This document shows positions 27,917-37,628 of a DNA stretch of 64,000 bases, piece after piece. How positions within the stretch are numbered: position 1 is the first letter of the stretch; every line of letters begins with the position of its first letter. The notes beneath the pieces are model-generated. The model searched no databases, was not told the origin of the DNA, and saw nothing but the letters and a program-made list of their open reading frames with translations. Location: contig NZ_CP115468.1 of the NCBI RefSeq assembly GCF_028462125.1, positions 3,713,559 to 3,777,558 of the forward strand, written 5' to 3'. Position numbers and translations under genes: made by a program. Source of the DNA: Leptospira sp. GIMC2001 (GTDB lineage: Bacteria > Spirochaetota > Leptospiria > Leptospirales > Leptospiraceae).

Positions 27917-30900
27917 TCATTTTCGATTCAACATTTTTCCTTCAACCCAGCCGTAAGCAACAGGAACTAAGTATAAGGTAACCAAAGTTGATAAGAACAT
28001 TCCACCAAGTATGGTGATTGCCATTGGAATTCGGGTTTCTTCGCCAGGTCCAATTGCTAGTGCTGGCGGGATTGCTGCAGCTATAGAACTAAACGAAGTC
28101 ATAAGTATCGGACGCATTCGAAGTGGGCTTGCTTCCAAGATTGCTGAATGCATTTCTTCTTTATAATTTTCTAAAGAATTAGCAGAATCAATATCCGCAT
28201 TTTCAAAAGTTTTCTTGGATCTAGCCTTTGAAATTTTCTTAGAAGTTTGTAATTTATGTCTTACTTGATTGATAAATTCAACCAGAATGATTGAGTTTTT
28301 CTTAACTAAACCTAACAAGAGTATCAATCCTATAAAACTATATACGTTGATACTCTGACCAAAACTATAAAGTGCGATTAAAGCACCGGAGAAACTAAAG
28401 GGTAACGCCAACAATATATAAATTGGCTGTCGCAAATGATTGAACTGACTTGCGAGTATCATATACGAAATCAAAATACCAACACCTAACACAGCTATTA
28501 AACTATTCATTGACTCGGAAGATGTTTTTGCTGCACCCGTTATTTTTGCAATATAGCCTTGAGGCAGAATTTCTTTCGCAATGCGAAGGGATTCTTCAAT
28601 AGCCTGTTGCTGAGAAAAAGGATCCTTAGGATTGCCATAAATTGTGATTGATCTCGCCCTATCAACACGTGTGATATTTTTTTGAGATTCAGTTTCTTCA
28701 AATTTCAACAATCGACTTAGCATTACAATTTCGCCATGCGTATTTCGGACACTAGTCTCATATAGAGATTTTGGATCTTCACCTTCTTTCTTATCAATAC
28801 GCACTTTGACATCGTAGGTTCTGCCGTTCTCGGTGAATTTGCCAGCCTTTCGTCCACCCATGAGTGTTCCAACCGTATTTCCAATATTTGCTATACTAAC
28901 ACCCATTAAAGCTGCAGATCTACGATCAGGAACTAACCTTAATTCTGGTTGACCTTTATTGTAGTCAGAATCCACGTCAGTGAGGTAACCACTATTTTCC
29001 AATTTTTCTTTTAATATCTCAGAATTTGAGGCGAGAACATCCCAATCTGATCCGGTCACTTGAATTTCAACTGGATAACCACGTCCCGCACTGAATCCAC
29101 CTAGAGAAAAATCTTGAATAGAAATTTTCAAACTAGGAGCAACAATTGGAAGCTCATTTCTCAATTTTTCAAAAATTTCTTTCTGAGTAATTGACTTACC
29201 TGTATCAGAATTGATTGGTCGATCATTTTTATTTTTGAGAGTTGCATAGATCATTGCAGTATTGACATCGCCGCCACCAACTCCACCGACTGCGATAAAA
29301 TAAGAATAAATTTCTTCCTTACTACGAAGATAGTCTTCGATCGGTCTTACTTCTTGATCAGTTCTATATATCGAGTATCCCACGGGAGCTCTCATTCGAA
29401 TCAGAAACCGACCAGTATCTTGAGCTGGCACAAATTCTTTCTTCAAGGGGATAATAAGCAATAGAGATAAAGCAAAAAAACCAAATGATAATGAAATAAT
29501 AGTTTTAGGGTGATTTAATGACCAATCGAGTGTTTGTCGGTATTTGTCCTGAATAGAAATCATCCTACTATCCACCCATGAATCAAATTTTGATAATTTG
29601 ACTGATTCATCATCCTTAAATTGGGATGCTCGCATGGGTGTAAAAGTTAAAGCTTCGAATAACGAAAGCAGTACGGCAACGGACACAGTGACCGCAAATT
29701 CCAGAAAATACCGCCCAATGATTCCTGATATAAAAGCAACTGGTAAGAAAATTGCCACAATCGCAAGAGTGGCAGACAAAGCCGCAAACTGTACTTCCTT
29801 GGTTCCTTTGATTGCTGCCTCACGCCAACCTTTTCCCATTTCTCTGTGACGTACAATATTTTCTAAAACCATGATCGCATCGTCGACAACGATTCCTGTA
29901 GCAAGCGTTAAACCTAACAGAGTAAATGTATTCAGAGTAAAACCAAATAATTCTAGAAAGAAAAAGGTTCCAAGAATGGATGTCGGGATCGCTAACAAAA
30001 TGTTCCATGTAGATTTCCATGAGCCTAAGAAGATTCTAGTTACAAATCCTGTGAGCAATGCCGAAAGCAACATTGTAAATTGCAATTCACCAATTGACTC
30101 ACGAATGAAAATTGTATTGTCTGATGCCAATTGCAATTTATATCCGTCTGGAATATCATCTTGAAGGCTCTCGACTAATTCCTTTATATTGTCTGCGATA
30201 TCTACTGCGTTGTAACCTTTTAATTTCTTGATCCCAAGACCGATCGAAGGAGATCCATTGAATCGAGAAATTCTGCGAATATCATCCAATCCATCTTCAA
30301 TCTTTGCAATATCACCAAGCTTTATTAAACTGTAGATAGGAACGCCACTTCTGGAATTCACGTAAATTTCCTGAAAACTGGAAACTTGTGGAACTTCTCC
30401 AATAGAACGCAAACCATATTCCTCTAAACGGTTCTCGACACGTCCACCGGGAATTTCAATATTTTGCTCTAACAGTGTATTGGTGATATCATCAACAGTA
30501 ATTTCTCGTTGAGTTAATTTCTTAGGATCCAAATAAACATTTACTGTGCGATCAACATAGCCACCAAGATATATCTCACCAACACCTGGAATTTTTTGGA
30601 ATTGATCCTTAAGAACATCCTTTACATAGAGAACCATATCCTTCTTGGAATGCACATCAGAAGTAAGTGATACCCAGACAATCGGATTGTCTTCAGGATT
30701 GGATTTCATTAAGATAGGTGGATCCATCTCAACAGGCAATTTATTCTGAACCTGTGCTATCTTAGTTTGAATTTCTTGCAGAGCAACATCAACATCACGG
30801 CTCAATTCTAGCTCTACCGCAATATTTGCAGTATAGTCTTTGGAATAAGATTTTATTTCTTTTACACCTTCGACTGTTAGAATAACTTCTTCTACGATAT

Positions 30901-31090
30901 CAACAACATCCGTCTCCATAACTTTTGCTGTTGCACCATCCAGATTCAAAATTACATTTACAACTGGAAAATCTACATCTGGCATTTGAGATAGATTCAT
31001 CCTGGACATTGAGAATCCACCCAAACCAATGAGCGCTATCATCATCATCCAAGCGAATATGGGATTTCTTATTGATATAAATGTAAGCAA
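27917..31090 (-). CDS. RND-family efflux transporter (HAE1/MdtB-like)
   Basis: 1057 residues, the usual length. Twelve membrane helices with large loops after helices 1 and 7. Family phrases include RNPIFAWMMMIALIGLGGF at the N-terminus, VEEVILTVEGVKEIKSYS, GIVVDDAIMVLENIVRHREMG (with the proton-relay Asp pair), GRYFLEFAVTVSVAVLLSL, and LLLGLVKKNSIILVEF. It pumps drugs, lipids or metal ions across the envelope. No membrane-fusion protein or TolC gene is next to it, so its partners lie elsewhere. The start appears to be TTG (31088-31090) because the family N-terminus begins exactly there. Confidence 0.93.
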   Translation of the reverse strand: MLTFISIRNPIFAWMMMIALIGLGGFSMSRMNLSQMPDVDFPVVNVILNLDGATAKVMETDVVDIVEEVILTVEGVKEIKSYSKDYTANIAVELELSRDVDVALQEIQTKIAQVQNKLPVEMDPPILMKSNPEDNPIVWVSLTSDVHSKKDMVLYVKDVLKDQFQKIPGVGEIYLGGYVDRTVNVYLDPKKLTQREITVDDITNTLLEQNIEIPGGRVENRLEEYGLRSIGEVPQVSSFQEIYVNSRSGVPIYSLIKLGDIAKIEDGLDDIRRISRFNGSPSIGLGIKKLKGYNAVDIADNIKELVESLQDDIPDGYKLQLASDNTIFIRESIGELQFTMLLSALLTGFVTRIFLGSWKSTWNILLAIPTSILGTFFFLELFGFTLNTFTLLGLTLATGIVVDDAIMVLENIVRHREMGKGWREAAIKGTKEVQFAALSATLAIVAIFLPVAFISGIIGRYFLEFAVTVSVAVLLSLFEALTFTPMRASQFKDDESVKLSKFDSWVDSRMISIQDKYRQTLDWSLNHPKTIISLSFGFFALSLLLIIPLKKEFVPAQDTGRFLIRMRAPVGYSIYRTDQEVRPIEDYLRSKEEIYSYFIAVGGVGGGDVNTAMIYATLKNKNDRPINSDTGKSITQKEIFEKLRNELPIVAPSLKISIQDFSLGGFSAGRGYPVEIQVTGSDWDVLASNSEILKEKLENSGYLTDVDSDYNKGQPELRLVPDRRSAALMGVSIANIGNTVGTLMGGRKAGKFTENGRTYDVKVRIDKKEGEDPKSLYETSVRNTHGEIVMLSRLLKFEETESQKNITRVDRARSITIYGNPKDPFSQQQAIEESLRIAKEILPQGYIAKITGAAKTSSESMNSLIAVLGVGILISYMILASQFNHLRQPIYILLALPFSFSGALIALYSFGQSINVYSFIGLILLLGLVKKNSIILVEFINQVRHKLQTSKKISKARSKKTFENADIDSANSLENYKEEMHSAILEASPLRMRPILMTSFSSIAAAIPPALAIGPGEETRIPMAITILGGMFLSTLVTLYLVPVAYGWVEGKMLNRK

Positions 31091-31144
31091 TGTTCTAAAA
31101 AATAATTGATTTAATGTTTTGACTCAATAAATTGCAAAAAAGTC

Positions 31145-32039
31145 CTAATTTAAATTTATAATAGCTTCTACTTGATTGCCAGATCCATGATAGATCAATT
31201 CATCGAAGCTGATTTTTTTTGCAATCATGATACCTCGGCCAGATGCAAGAAAAACATTTCTACTCATTTTTTCTAAATTGGTATATTCTTCAATATTAAA
31301 GCCGTTCCCTTCATCCTTTACATGCAAATGAATACTATCCGCAAACTTTTCAAGCTTTATCTCAACAGATCGATTCTTGTATTTTTCTAGAGCAAATCTT
31401 CGGTTAACTTCATCGCTATATTTGTCTGTATCTTGTAATTCTTTTTTTTAATTCGTAACCTATTTCTAAATTACCATGCTCAATCGCATTGTGCATAATC
31501 TCCATAATTCCTGTAAGAACACGGCTAGGTTCTGGAAAAGCATTGGATAGAACAGGTGCCAATGCTAAAACATGATCAAAATTTTTAATGTAAAATTCGC
31601 CGTTCTTTATATACTTTAAAACATTTTGACTCAGTTTGAGATCTTCTCTCGCCTTCTTATATTTGAAATAGCCTTCAACTGCTAAATTAGTTATGGAAAT
31701 TAATACTTTTTTCGAATATGGCTTGGTAAGATAATAGAAAGCACCCGATTCAAGTCCGTCAATGATATCTTTATTTCCACTAAGAGCAGTTTGGAGAACT
31801 ACTGGAATTTCTCTAAGATCGCGATCAGATTTAATTAATTTTAAAACTTCAATTCCATCCATAACTGGCATTAAGCGATCTAAAATAATTGCTGCGAATT
31901 CAACTTTCTTTTTCTTAAGAATCTCCCAAGCCTGACTTCCATCAATTGCTTTGGTAAGAATATACCCACTTCCTTCCAAGGATTCTTCTATGATCCTAAG
32001 ATTCAATTCTTCATCATCAATTATCAATATATTAATCAT
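31145..32039 (-). pseudogene. Response regulator fused to RsbW-like ATPase, frameshifted at an A8 run
   Basis: The N-terminal part (start 32039) is a receiver domain: the acidic pair IIDDEE, phospho-acceptor Asp in AAIILDRLMPVMDG, and the Lys in YYLTKPYSKK. An anti-sigma-type ATPase begins with EIMHNAIEHGNLEIGYE. The frame then stops at 31416 just after an 8-A run (minus strand, 31449-31442). With seven As the protein would continue ELQDTDKYSDEVNRRFALEK and run through the G-box region DEGNGFNIEEY and ASGRGIMIAKK to the stop at 31145, about 297 residues. The fusion is common in Leptospira and probably controls an anti-sigma partner switch. It is either a true frameshift, phase variation, RNA-polymerase slippage that repairs it, or a sequencing error. 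Confidence 0.75.
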
Positions 32040-32336
32040 AGAATATGTTTACCAAAAAATGCAATATGTCTTCATAGAAAATTCATAAACCAGAAAACGC
32101 AGTATTTACTCCATCATATTAAACACTAACTCAATGTAAATTTTTAATAAAATATTTATTATTCAATTAGACGATTTCAAAATACTATATTTTAGAAGTT
32201 TGCAAGGCTTGAAACATTCATAGAATTGGAAGAATTAATGAATTGCAATAATTTCCGAAGAAGTTACTGTGAATTTTTCTAAATAGCAAGAATCTACTTT
32301 TTTCGCGATTAGAATTTTTGAAGCAAAGGAATCAAT

Positions 32337-33248
32337 ATGAGCAACGAAATCCCTTTTCTAAGAACACCAGATCATAATTTTGAGAATCTTCCAGGTTACC
32401 CATTTAAGCCAAACTATTTACAAATCAATCCAGGCAATCTGCGGATACACTATTTGGATGAGAATTCAATTTCAGAACAGACTGTACTATTGATGCATGG
32501 AGAACCGTCTTGGTCGTACTTATACAGAAAAATGATACCCATTTTTGCAAAATCTGGGTTTCGAGTTATTGCACCTGATCTAATTGGTTTTGGCAAAAGT
32601 GATAAGCCAATTGATAGAAGTGTTTATAGTTATGCGATATATGTTGAGTGGATTACAGAATTCATAAAGTCTTTAGATTTACAGAATATAACTTTAGTAT
32701 GCCAAGATTGGGGTGGACTCATTGGATTACGAGTAGCCGCAGAGAATCCCGAACGATTCGTACGCATTTCAGCTGCTAATACTTTTCTTCCAACAGGAGA
32801 ATTTCCTTTACCGCAGAGTTTTTTGGAATGGCACAACTTTTCGCAGAAAGCAAAGAGATTGCCAGTTGGAAAAATTATCAAAGGTGGCTGTGTAAGGGAA
32901 GTTTCTCCAGATGTTATCCGGGCATACAACGCTCCATTTCCTGATGAATCATATAAAGCTGCAGCTCGGGTTTTCCCAACGTTAGTTCCATCCAATCCAG
33001 AAGATCCTGCAAGTATTGCCAACATAAAGGCTTGGAATATTCTCAGGAAATGGACCAAACCTTTTCTTACTGCATTCAGTGATCAAGATCCAGTGACTAA
33101 GGGTGGTGATTTGATTTTTAGAAGAAGAATTCCGGGAACAAAAGGCCAACCGCACACAACAATTAAAAATGCTGGACATTTTCTTCAAGAAGACTGTGGA
33201 GAGGAGTGGGCTAATCTAATTATTGATTGGATACAGAATCAGAAATAA
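32337..33248 (+). CDS. Haloalkane-dehalogenase-like alpha/beta hydrolase
   Basis: 303 residues. It has the oxyanion motif HGEPSW (His54-Glu56-Pro57), nucleophile Asp124 in CQDWGG, and the catalytic base His281 in NAGHFLQED; an Asp in FSDQDPVTKGGD is the likely charge-relay acid. An Asp nucleophile inside C-Q-D-W-G-G is the mark of haloalkane dehalogenases rather than esterases. The cap domain spans about 150-215. The substrate cannot be read from sequence. The last 29 bp overlap the converging hybrid-kinase gene. The 297-bp region upstream (32040-32336) is AT-rich with no other gene. Confidence 0.85.
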   Translation: MSNEIPFLRTPDHNFENLPGYPFKPNYLQINPGNLRIHYLDENSISEQTVLLMHGEPSWSYLYRKMIPIFAKSGFRVIAPDLIGFGKSDKPIDRSVYSYAIYVEWITEFIKSLDLQNITLVCQDWGGLIGLRVAAENPERFVRISAANTFLPTGEFPLPQSFLEWHNFSQKAKRLPVGKIIKGGCVREVSPDVIRAYNAPFPDESYKAAARVFPTLVPSNPEDPASIANIKAWNILRKWTKPFLTAFSDQDPVTKGGDLIFRRRIPGTKGQPHTTIKNAGHFLQEDCGEEWANLIIDWIQNQK

Positions 33249-35631
33249 TTTTTTTCAAATATTCTGGATCTAGAGATTTGGAAAAAATATGTTCAATTCC
33301 AAAGACACTTGCTTTCGATTTTAATTCTTGGAAAATATTTTCTTCGGTTTCCAAGTAAGATGTAATTAAGAAAATCTTGGTTTCCTTATATGCATCCATT
33401 TGACGAACGCGATAAGAAAAATCTAAACCGTCCATACCAGGCATTTGGTAATCAGTGAATATAAGATCCACTTTAAGAGATTTCAACTGCTCCAAGGCTT
33501 GCTCTCCACTATCTTTCTGAATAATTAAATATTCTGGCAAAATTTCTGCTAGTTGGTCATGAAAAAATTTTCGAAAATTAGGGTTATCATCAAGTGTTAA
33601 CAATATCTTTTCTTTTTTAGGAAAAATCAATCGAACTTCCGTTCCTTCGGAAACTTGGGAATTTATTTCAATACCAATCTGGAGTGCATCCAAAATTTCT
33701 TTACTGAAAGGAAGTCCAAATCCTGACCCTCTCTCGCCTATCGTTCCTAGTGTTGAAATATTATGATCATAACTAAAGATTGTACCAAGCTTAATATTCT
33801 GAATACCTATACCTGAATCAATAATTTTCAATTCATATGAGTCCGTATATTCATAAAACTGAATATCAATTTTTCCTTTTTCTTTTGAAAACTTGATTGC
33901 ATTAGAAAGAAAATTAGACATTGCAATACCAAGCAGTGAAGCATCGGTAATAATTTCGATTGAATCATCACCGGTAATTTGAAGCTCAATTTTCTTGTTA
34001 TCCAAAAGCATTCTATGCCTTCCAATCGTTTCTTCTATTATATTATTTAGAGAAAGTTTTTCGAAATTAGGAATGATCTGATTCGATTGACTCTTAGAGT
34101 AATTGAGAATTTCTTCCGTCATACGGATTAAGCCTTTCAAAGTTTTTTGAGTTGGCTTGATATGTGATAAAATCTCAGTTTTACTTAAGTCTGGATCAGA
34201 TAGAATAAAAGAAAGAAGCGAATAGACACCAGACAAAGGTGACTTAATGTCATGCGAAACTATTGAAATGAATCGATCTTTAAGTTGATTAGCATCTTTA
34301 AGATTTTGCATGGTTTCTCTAAGAGAACCTGTTCGTTCTTGTATTTTGTGCTCTAAGAACTCATTTGCCTCAATTAAGTTTTCATTTAGACTTTCATTGG
34401 CTATATAAGTTTTTCTAACTCGCAGAATAAGTATGAGAGAATAAATAAAAAACATGATCGAAAAACCCTCAAGTGTTGTTCTAATTGTTCTTATAATTCC
34501 AAGAGAGCTTAGGATATCTAAAGCTAAAGTTATTCCAACAATTACCAATCCAGTTAACAACAATTTTGCGTGATGTCTTCTATTTTTTGCTGCTTGAAGT
34601 ATAATAACAAAGGAAAGAGAATACATTAAAAAATCAAATGCAATGATTGGAACGATTAATTTGTAGAAAACTTGCGTAGAATAGAATGTAGCAATAACAA
34701 GAATTAACTTAACAATTCCATAACAAAGTAAATAGCTACGCTTCATCTCGTTCGGAAATGTAGATCTCAAGAAAAGAAAAAATAAGGCTGGAACTATATG
34801 GAAAATTGAATTTTCCAATCGAACTATGAAATCATAGGAAATATCAGGATAATAATCCCAAAAAATTCTGTCAGTCGTTGATGAAACTGAAATTAGGATT
34901 GCAAATAAAAATAAAATTGATGCAAAAATCAATGAACTTTTATCTTTAGAATTGCTTATATAAATCCCAAGGTTAACAAAAATAAAAATTATTGAAATAA
35001 ATATGAGTGCATAATCATACAATTTATTCTTATAAAGTAAATTATAGATAATAAATGATTTACCGAGTTTTGGTGCATCGATAATTCCAAGCTTACCAAA
35101 ATTGTAATTCGAAATCTGAATGACAATATCGAAATGATTTGAATAGGAAAAAGCTGAGACCATCGGTTTTAGCTTCGGTACATGATTCTCAGCTGTTTCA
35201 GAAACGATACCTTGTTGATTAATCGGAATTCCATTCACAAAAATTCTGTGAGCTGTTCGTACCTTGCTTGTGAGAATACTCAATGTATCAAAATTAAGAT
35301 TTGAAGAATCAATATCCACATGCAAAAAAAAAGTCATGGAATGTAATTCCGGATCCTGGATAGTATTTTTTCCTATCGTGGGAATTTGCATTCGAGTTGG
35401 ATTAATTTTCTTATCATGAAAATCCTCAGGATTTCGAATACCAGGAAGTGCCAGCCACTCTCCAGACAAATTAATGGCATCGCCAGACCAATTGGATGGA
35501 ATATTCATAACTCCATTCTTTATTTCATATTGAATATTTTCTTTAGAGCACGAGATAATTAATAAAAGGGAAATGAGAATAAAAATAAATTTCGATAAAT
35601 TATAAATATTATTTTTAAATTTAAATTTCAT
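33220..35631 (-). CDS. 7TM-DISM hybrid histidine kinase with C-terminal receiver
   Basis: 803 residues from the ATG at 35631. The signal peptide ends LLLIISC, a possible lipobox. A periplasmic 7TMR-DISM sensor follows (about residues 35-190), then seven membrane helices (about 195-400), a coiled coil, HisKA with the intact SHDIKSPL, and a HATPase with SNFLSNAIKFS, IDSGIGI and GSGFGL. The receiver at the end has LTLDDN, the phospho-acceptor Asp in IFTDYQMPGMDG and Lys in IFSKS. DISM sensors usually bind carbohydrate-like ligands. It starts 11 bp inside the PAS kinase gene, so the two kinases are translationally coupled. Confidence 0.92.
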   Translation of the reverse strand: MKFKFKNNIYNLSKFIFILISLLLIISCSKENIQYEIKNGVMNIPSNWSGDAINLSGEWLALPGIRNPEDFHDKKINPTRMQIPTIGKNTIQDPELHSMTFFLHVDIDSSNLNFDTLSILTSKVRTAHRIFVNGIPINQQGIVSETAENHVPKLKPMVSAFSYSNHFDIVIQISNYNFGKLGIIDAPKLGKSFIIYNLLYKNKLYDYALIFISIIFIFVNLGIYISNSKDKSSLIFASILFLFAILISVSSTTDRIFWDYYPDISYDFIVRLENSIFHIVPALFFLFLRSTFPNEMKRSYLLCYGIVKLILVIATFYSTQVFYKLIVPIIAFDFLMYSLSFVIILQAAKNRRHHAKLLLTGLVIVGITLALDILSSLGIIRTIRTTLEGFSIMFFIYSLILILRVRKTYIANESLNENLIEANEFLEHKIQERTGSLRETMQNLKDANQLKDRFISIVSHDIKSPLSGVYSLLSFILSDPDLSKTEILSHIKPTQKTLKGLIRMTEEILNYSKSQSNQIIPNFEKLSLNNIIEETIGRHRMLLDNKKIELQITGDDSIEIITDASLLGIAMSNFLSNAIKFSKEKGKIDIQFYEYTDSYELKIIDSGIGIQNIKLGTIFSYDHNISTLGTIGERGSGFGLPFSKEILDALQIGIEINSQVSEGTEVRLIFPKKEKILLTLDDNPNFRKFFHDQLAEILPEYLIIQKDSGEQALEQLKSLKVDLIFTDYQMPGMDGLDFSYRVRQMDAYKETKIFLITSYLETEENIFQELKSKASVFGIEHIFSKSLDPEYLKKIISDSVSNQ

Positions 35632-37618
35632 TAGGCTGGGACAAAGGCAGAACGATTGTAAATTCAGCTCCTCCTGTTGGATGATTGTCGGCAAAAATAA
35701 TTCCTCTATGCCCAGAAATAATTTCTCTTGAAATAGATAACCCTAAGCCAGTTCCACCTGTTCCTGCTTTTATTTGGCTTCCTTGTCGAAATTTCTCAAA
35801 TATCAATTCCTTATCTTCATTCTCAATACCGGAACCATAATCACGAATCAATAATGCAACCCCAGGTTCACTGGAATCATTGTATTTTTTCATTGAATCA
35901 AGTTTTGTAAAATGAACGTCTATCCATGATTTTTCCGAACTGAAGCGTATGGAGTTGGAAAATAAATTTCTAATAACTTGCCCAATTTTTGAAGAATCAG
36001 CATCGATAAATATTGTATCGTCCGGCTTTTCAATATTGATTCTCATTTCTTTTTTTGTTATGACTGCTTCAAGCTCAAGACAAATATCTAAACATAGATC
36101 ATACAAATTGACTTTATCAAAAATAAAATTCTCATTGCCTGACTCTAATTTAGATAGATCCAATATATTAGTCATGAGATTGATCAGTCTCTTTGCTGAT
36201 TCCAAAATTATAGAAAAATATTCAGCTACTTTGGTTTTTTCCACTTTCTCTAATTTTTCAATTCCCAATTCCGCAAAACTCATAATTGCATGTATCGGTG
36301 TTTTTAGTTCATGTGAGACATTCGCAAGAAAATAAGATTTAGCTTGACTCGCTTTTTCTGCTCGATCTTTCGCTTGTACAACTTCTAAAGTTTGTGTTTG
36401 AACAATGCCCTCGATATTGCTTAACAACCCTTGCAGTTCTTTTCTTTGCGTAAGCAATTCTATTTCATAATTTTTACGCTGAGTTATATCTTGTGACAGT
36501 CCCAGAACCTGAGTTGCCTTTCCTTTAGAATCAAACTTAACCCTTCCTTCAGTGAGGATATATTTAATTTCTCCCGAAGGAGTATTTATTCTATACTCTA
36601 AATAGATATCTGGCATCTTATAATCGAAAGAACTAATGAATTCTTTTTTAACCGATTCTCGATCTTCATCGTGAATGATTCTCATAAAATACTCGGGTGT
36701 ATTCTCCAATTTTAAATCAGGAATTTCTGAAATATTCTTAAATTCATCTGTGACCGACATGATATTCTCTTGAACATCATAGAAAAATGAAAAAACTTTT
36801 GCAATCCGCTGTGTCTCGAGCAGAAGTTTTTCTTTTTCTAGAATTTTCTCTTGAAAAATAACTTTATCTGAAATCTCTCTAATGATCACAATGATCTCAT
36901 TATTGAGCAATGGAAAAAATCTTGCTTCAAAATGACGACGATGAACACCTAACGGAATAACATATTCCATTGTTACAAGATTGCGATCTTTTTTGACTTT
37001 TTCAATCGATGCCCGAACTCGTTCTGATAAATTGGAAGGAAGAAAACTTTCTATTGATTTATGAAGGAAGACTTCTGGTGGAACATACAATTCCGCTTCA
37101 ATATCCGATTTATAATCGAGAACGATTCCGAATTGATCGAGACGAAAATATAAATCTGGAATTGCATCGAAGATTGCTTTGAGTTCATTGTTCTTGCGAT
37201 TGAGGTCTTCTTTTACATTCTCATCTTCTGTCTTATCCAAACCAACTATGACAATTTGCAATTCAGATTCTGGAATATTCTGAATTGCAAAAGCGTGATT
37301 TTCAAATGTTCGGAGTTTTCCATCGACCATGATCGATTGCTGAAAGCGAATATTCTTTTGCGATTTTATTACTGGAGTTAACTGTGTTTCTAAATTCGGA
37401 TACAATTCGTAGACATTCATCCCAACGGGATAATATTCTTTTGGAACTGCATTATTTATATTTCCTTTGGTTTCAAGAATTTGCCCAGATACGTCCAATC
37501 TCGTAATTACAACTGGGACATAATTGAATATCCCTTTTAGAATCTCACGATCCAGAAATTCCTGTAAGCTTCCAACCTGCACGCATACAACTTTATTATC
37601 AAAAAATTTTAAAAGCAA
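35621..37618 (-). CDS. Cytoplasmic PAS histidine kinase
   Basis: 665 residues, with no membrane segment. Three PAS-type regions occupy roughly residues 20-125, 140-255 and 270-385 (the last ends GLSQDITQRKNYE). The kinase core is complete: SHELKTPIHAI, N-box IRNLFSNSIRFS, DYGSGIENED and GTGLGLSIS. It senses an internal cue and probably shares signalling with the overlapping hybrid kinase downstream. The listed start is a TTG just 1 bp from the pyrD region on the other strand; a GTG at 37582 is equally possible. Neither has a ribosome site. Confidence 0.88.
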   Translation of the reverse strand: MLLKFFDNKVVCVQVGSLQEFLDREILKGIFNYVPVVITRLDVSGQILETKGNINNAVPKEYYPVGMNVYELYPNLETQLTPVIKSQKNIRFQQSIMVDGKLRTFENHAFAIQNIPESELQIVIVGLDKTEDENVKEDLNRKNNELKAIFDAIPDLYFRLDQFGIVLDYKSDIEAELYVPPEVFLHKSIESFLPSNLSERVRASIEKVKKDRNLVTMEYVIPLGVHRRHFEARFFPLLNNEIIVIIREISDKVIFQEKILEKEKLLLETQRIAKVFSFFYDVQENIMSVTDEFKNISEIPDLKLENTPEYFMRIIHDEDRESVKKEFISSFDYKMPDIYLEYRINTPSGEIKYILTEGRVKFDSKGKATQVLGLSQDITQRKNYEIELLTQRKELQGLLSNIEGIVQTQTLEVVQAKDRAEKASQAKSYFLANVSHELKTPIHAIMSFAELGIEKLEKVEKTKVAEYFSIILESAKRLINLMTNILDLSKLESGNENFIFDKVNLYDLCLDICLELEAVITKKEMRINIEKPDDTIFIDADSSKIGQVIRNLFSNSIRFSSEKSWIDVHFTKLDSMKKYNDSSEPGVALLIRDYGSGIENEDKELIFEKFRQGSQIKAGTGGTGLGLSISREIISGHRGIIFADNHPTGGAEFTIVLPLSQPNEI

Positions 37619-37628
37619 GATGTTTTGT

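Noticed and set aside
31416..31460. Programmed -1 ribosomal frameshift on the A-rich slippery run
   Set aside because: The rest of the ATPase lies in the +1 frame; a -1 shift leads to a short wrong frame. Deletion of one A or transcript slippage fits instead.
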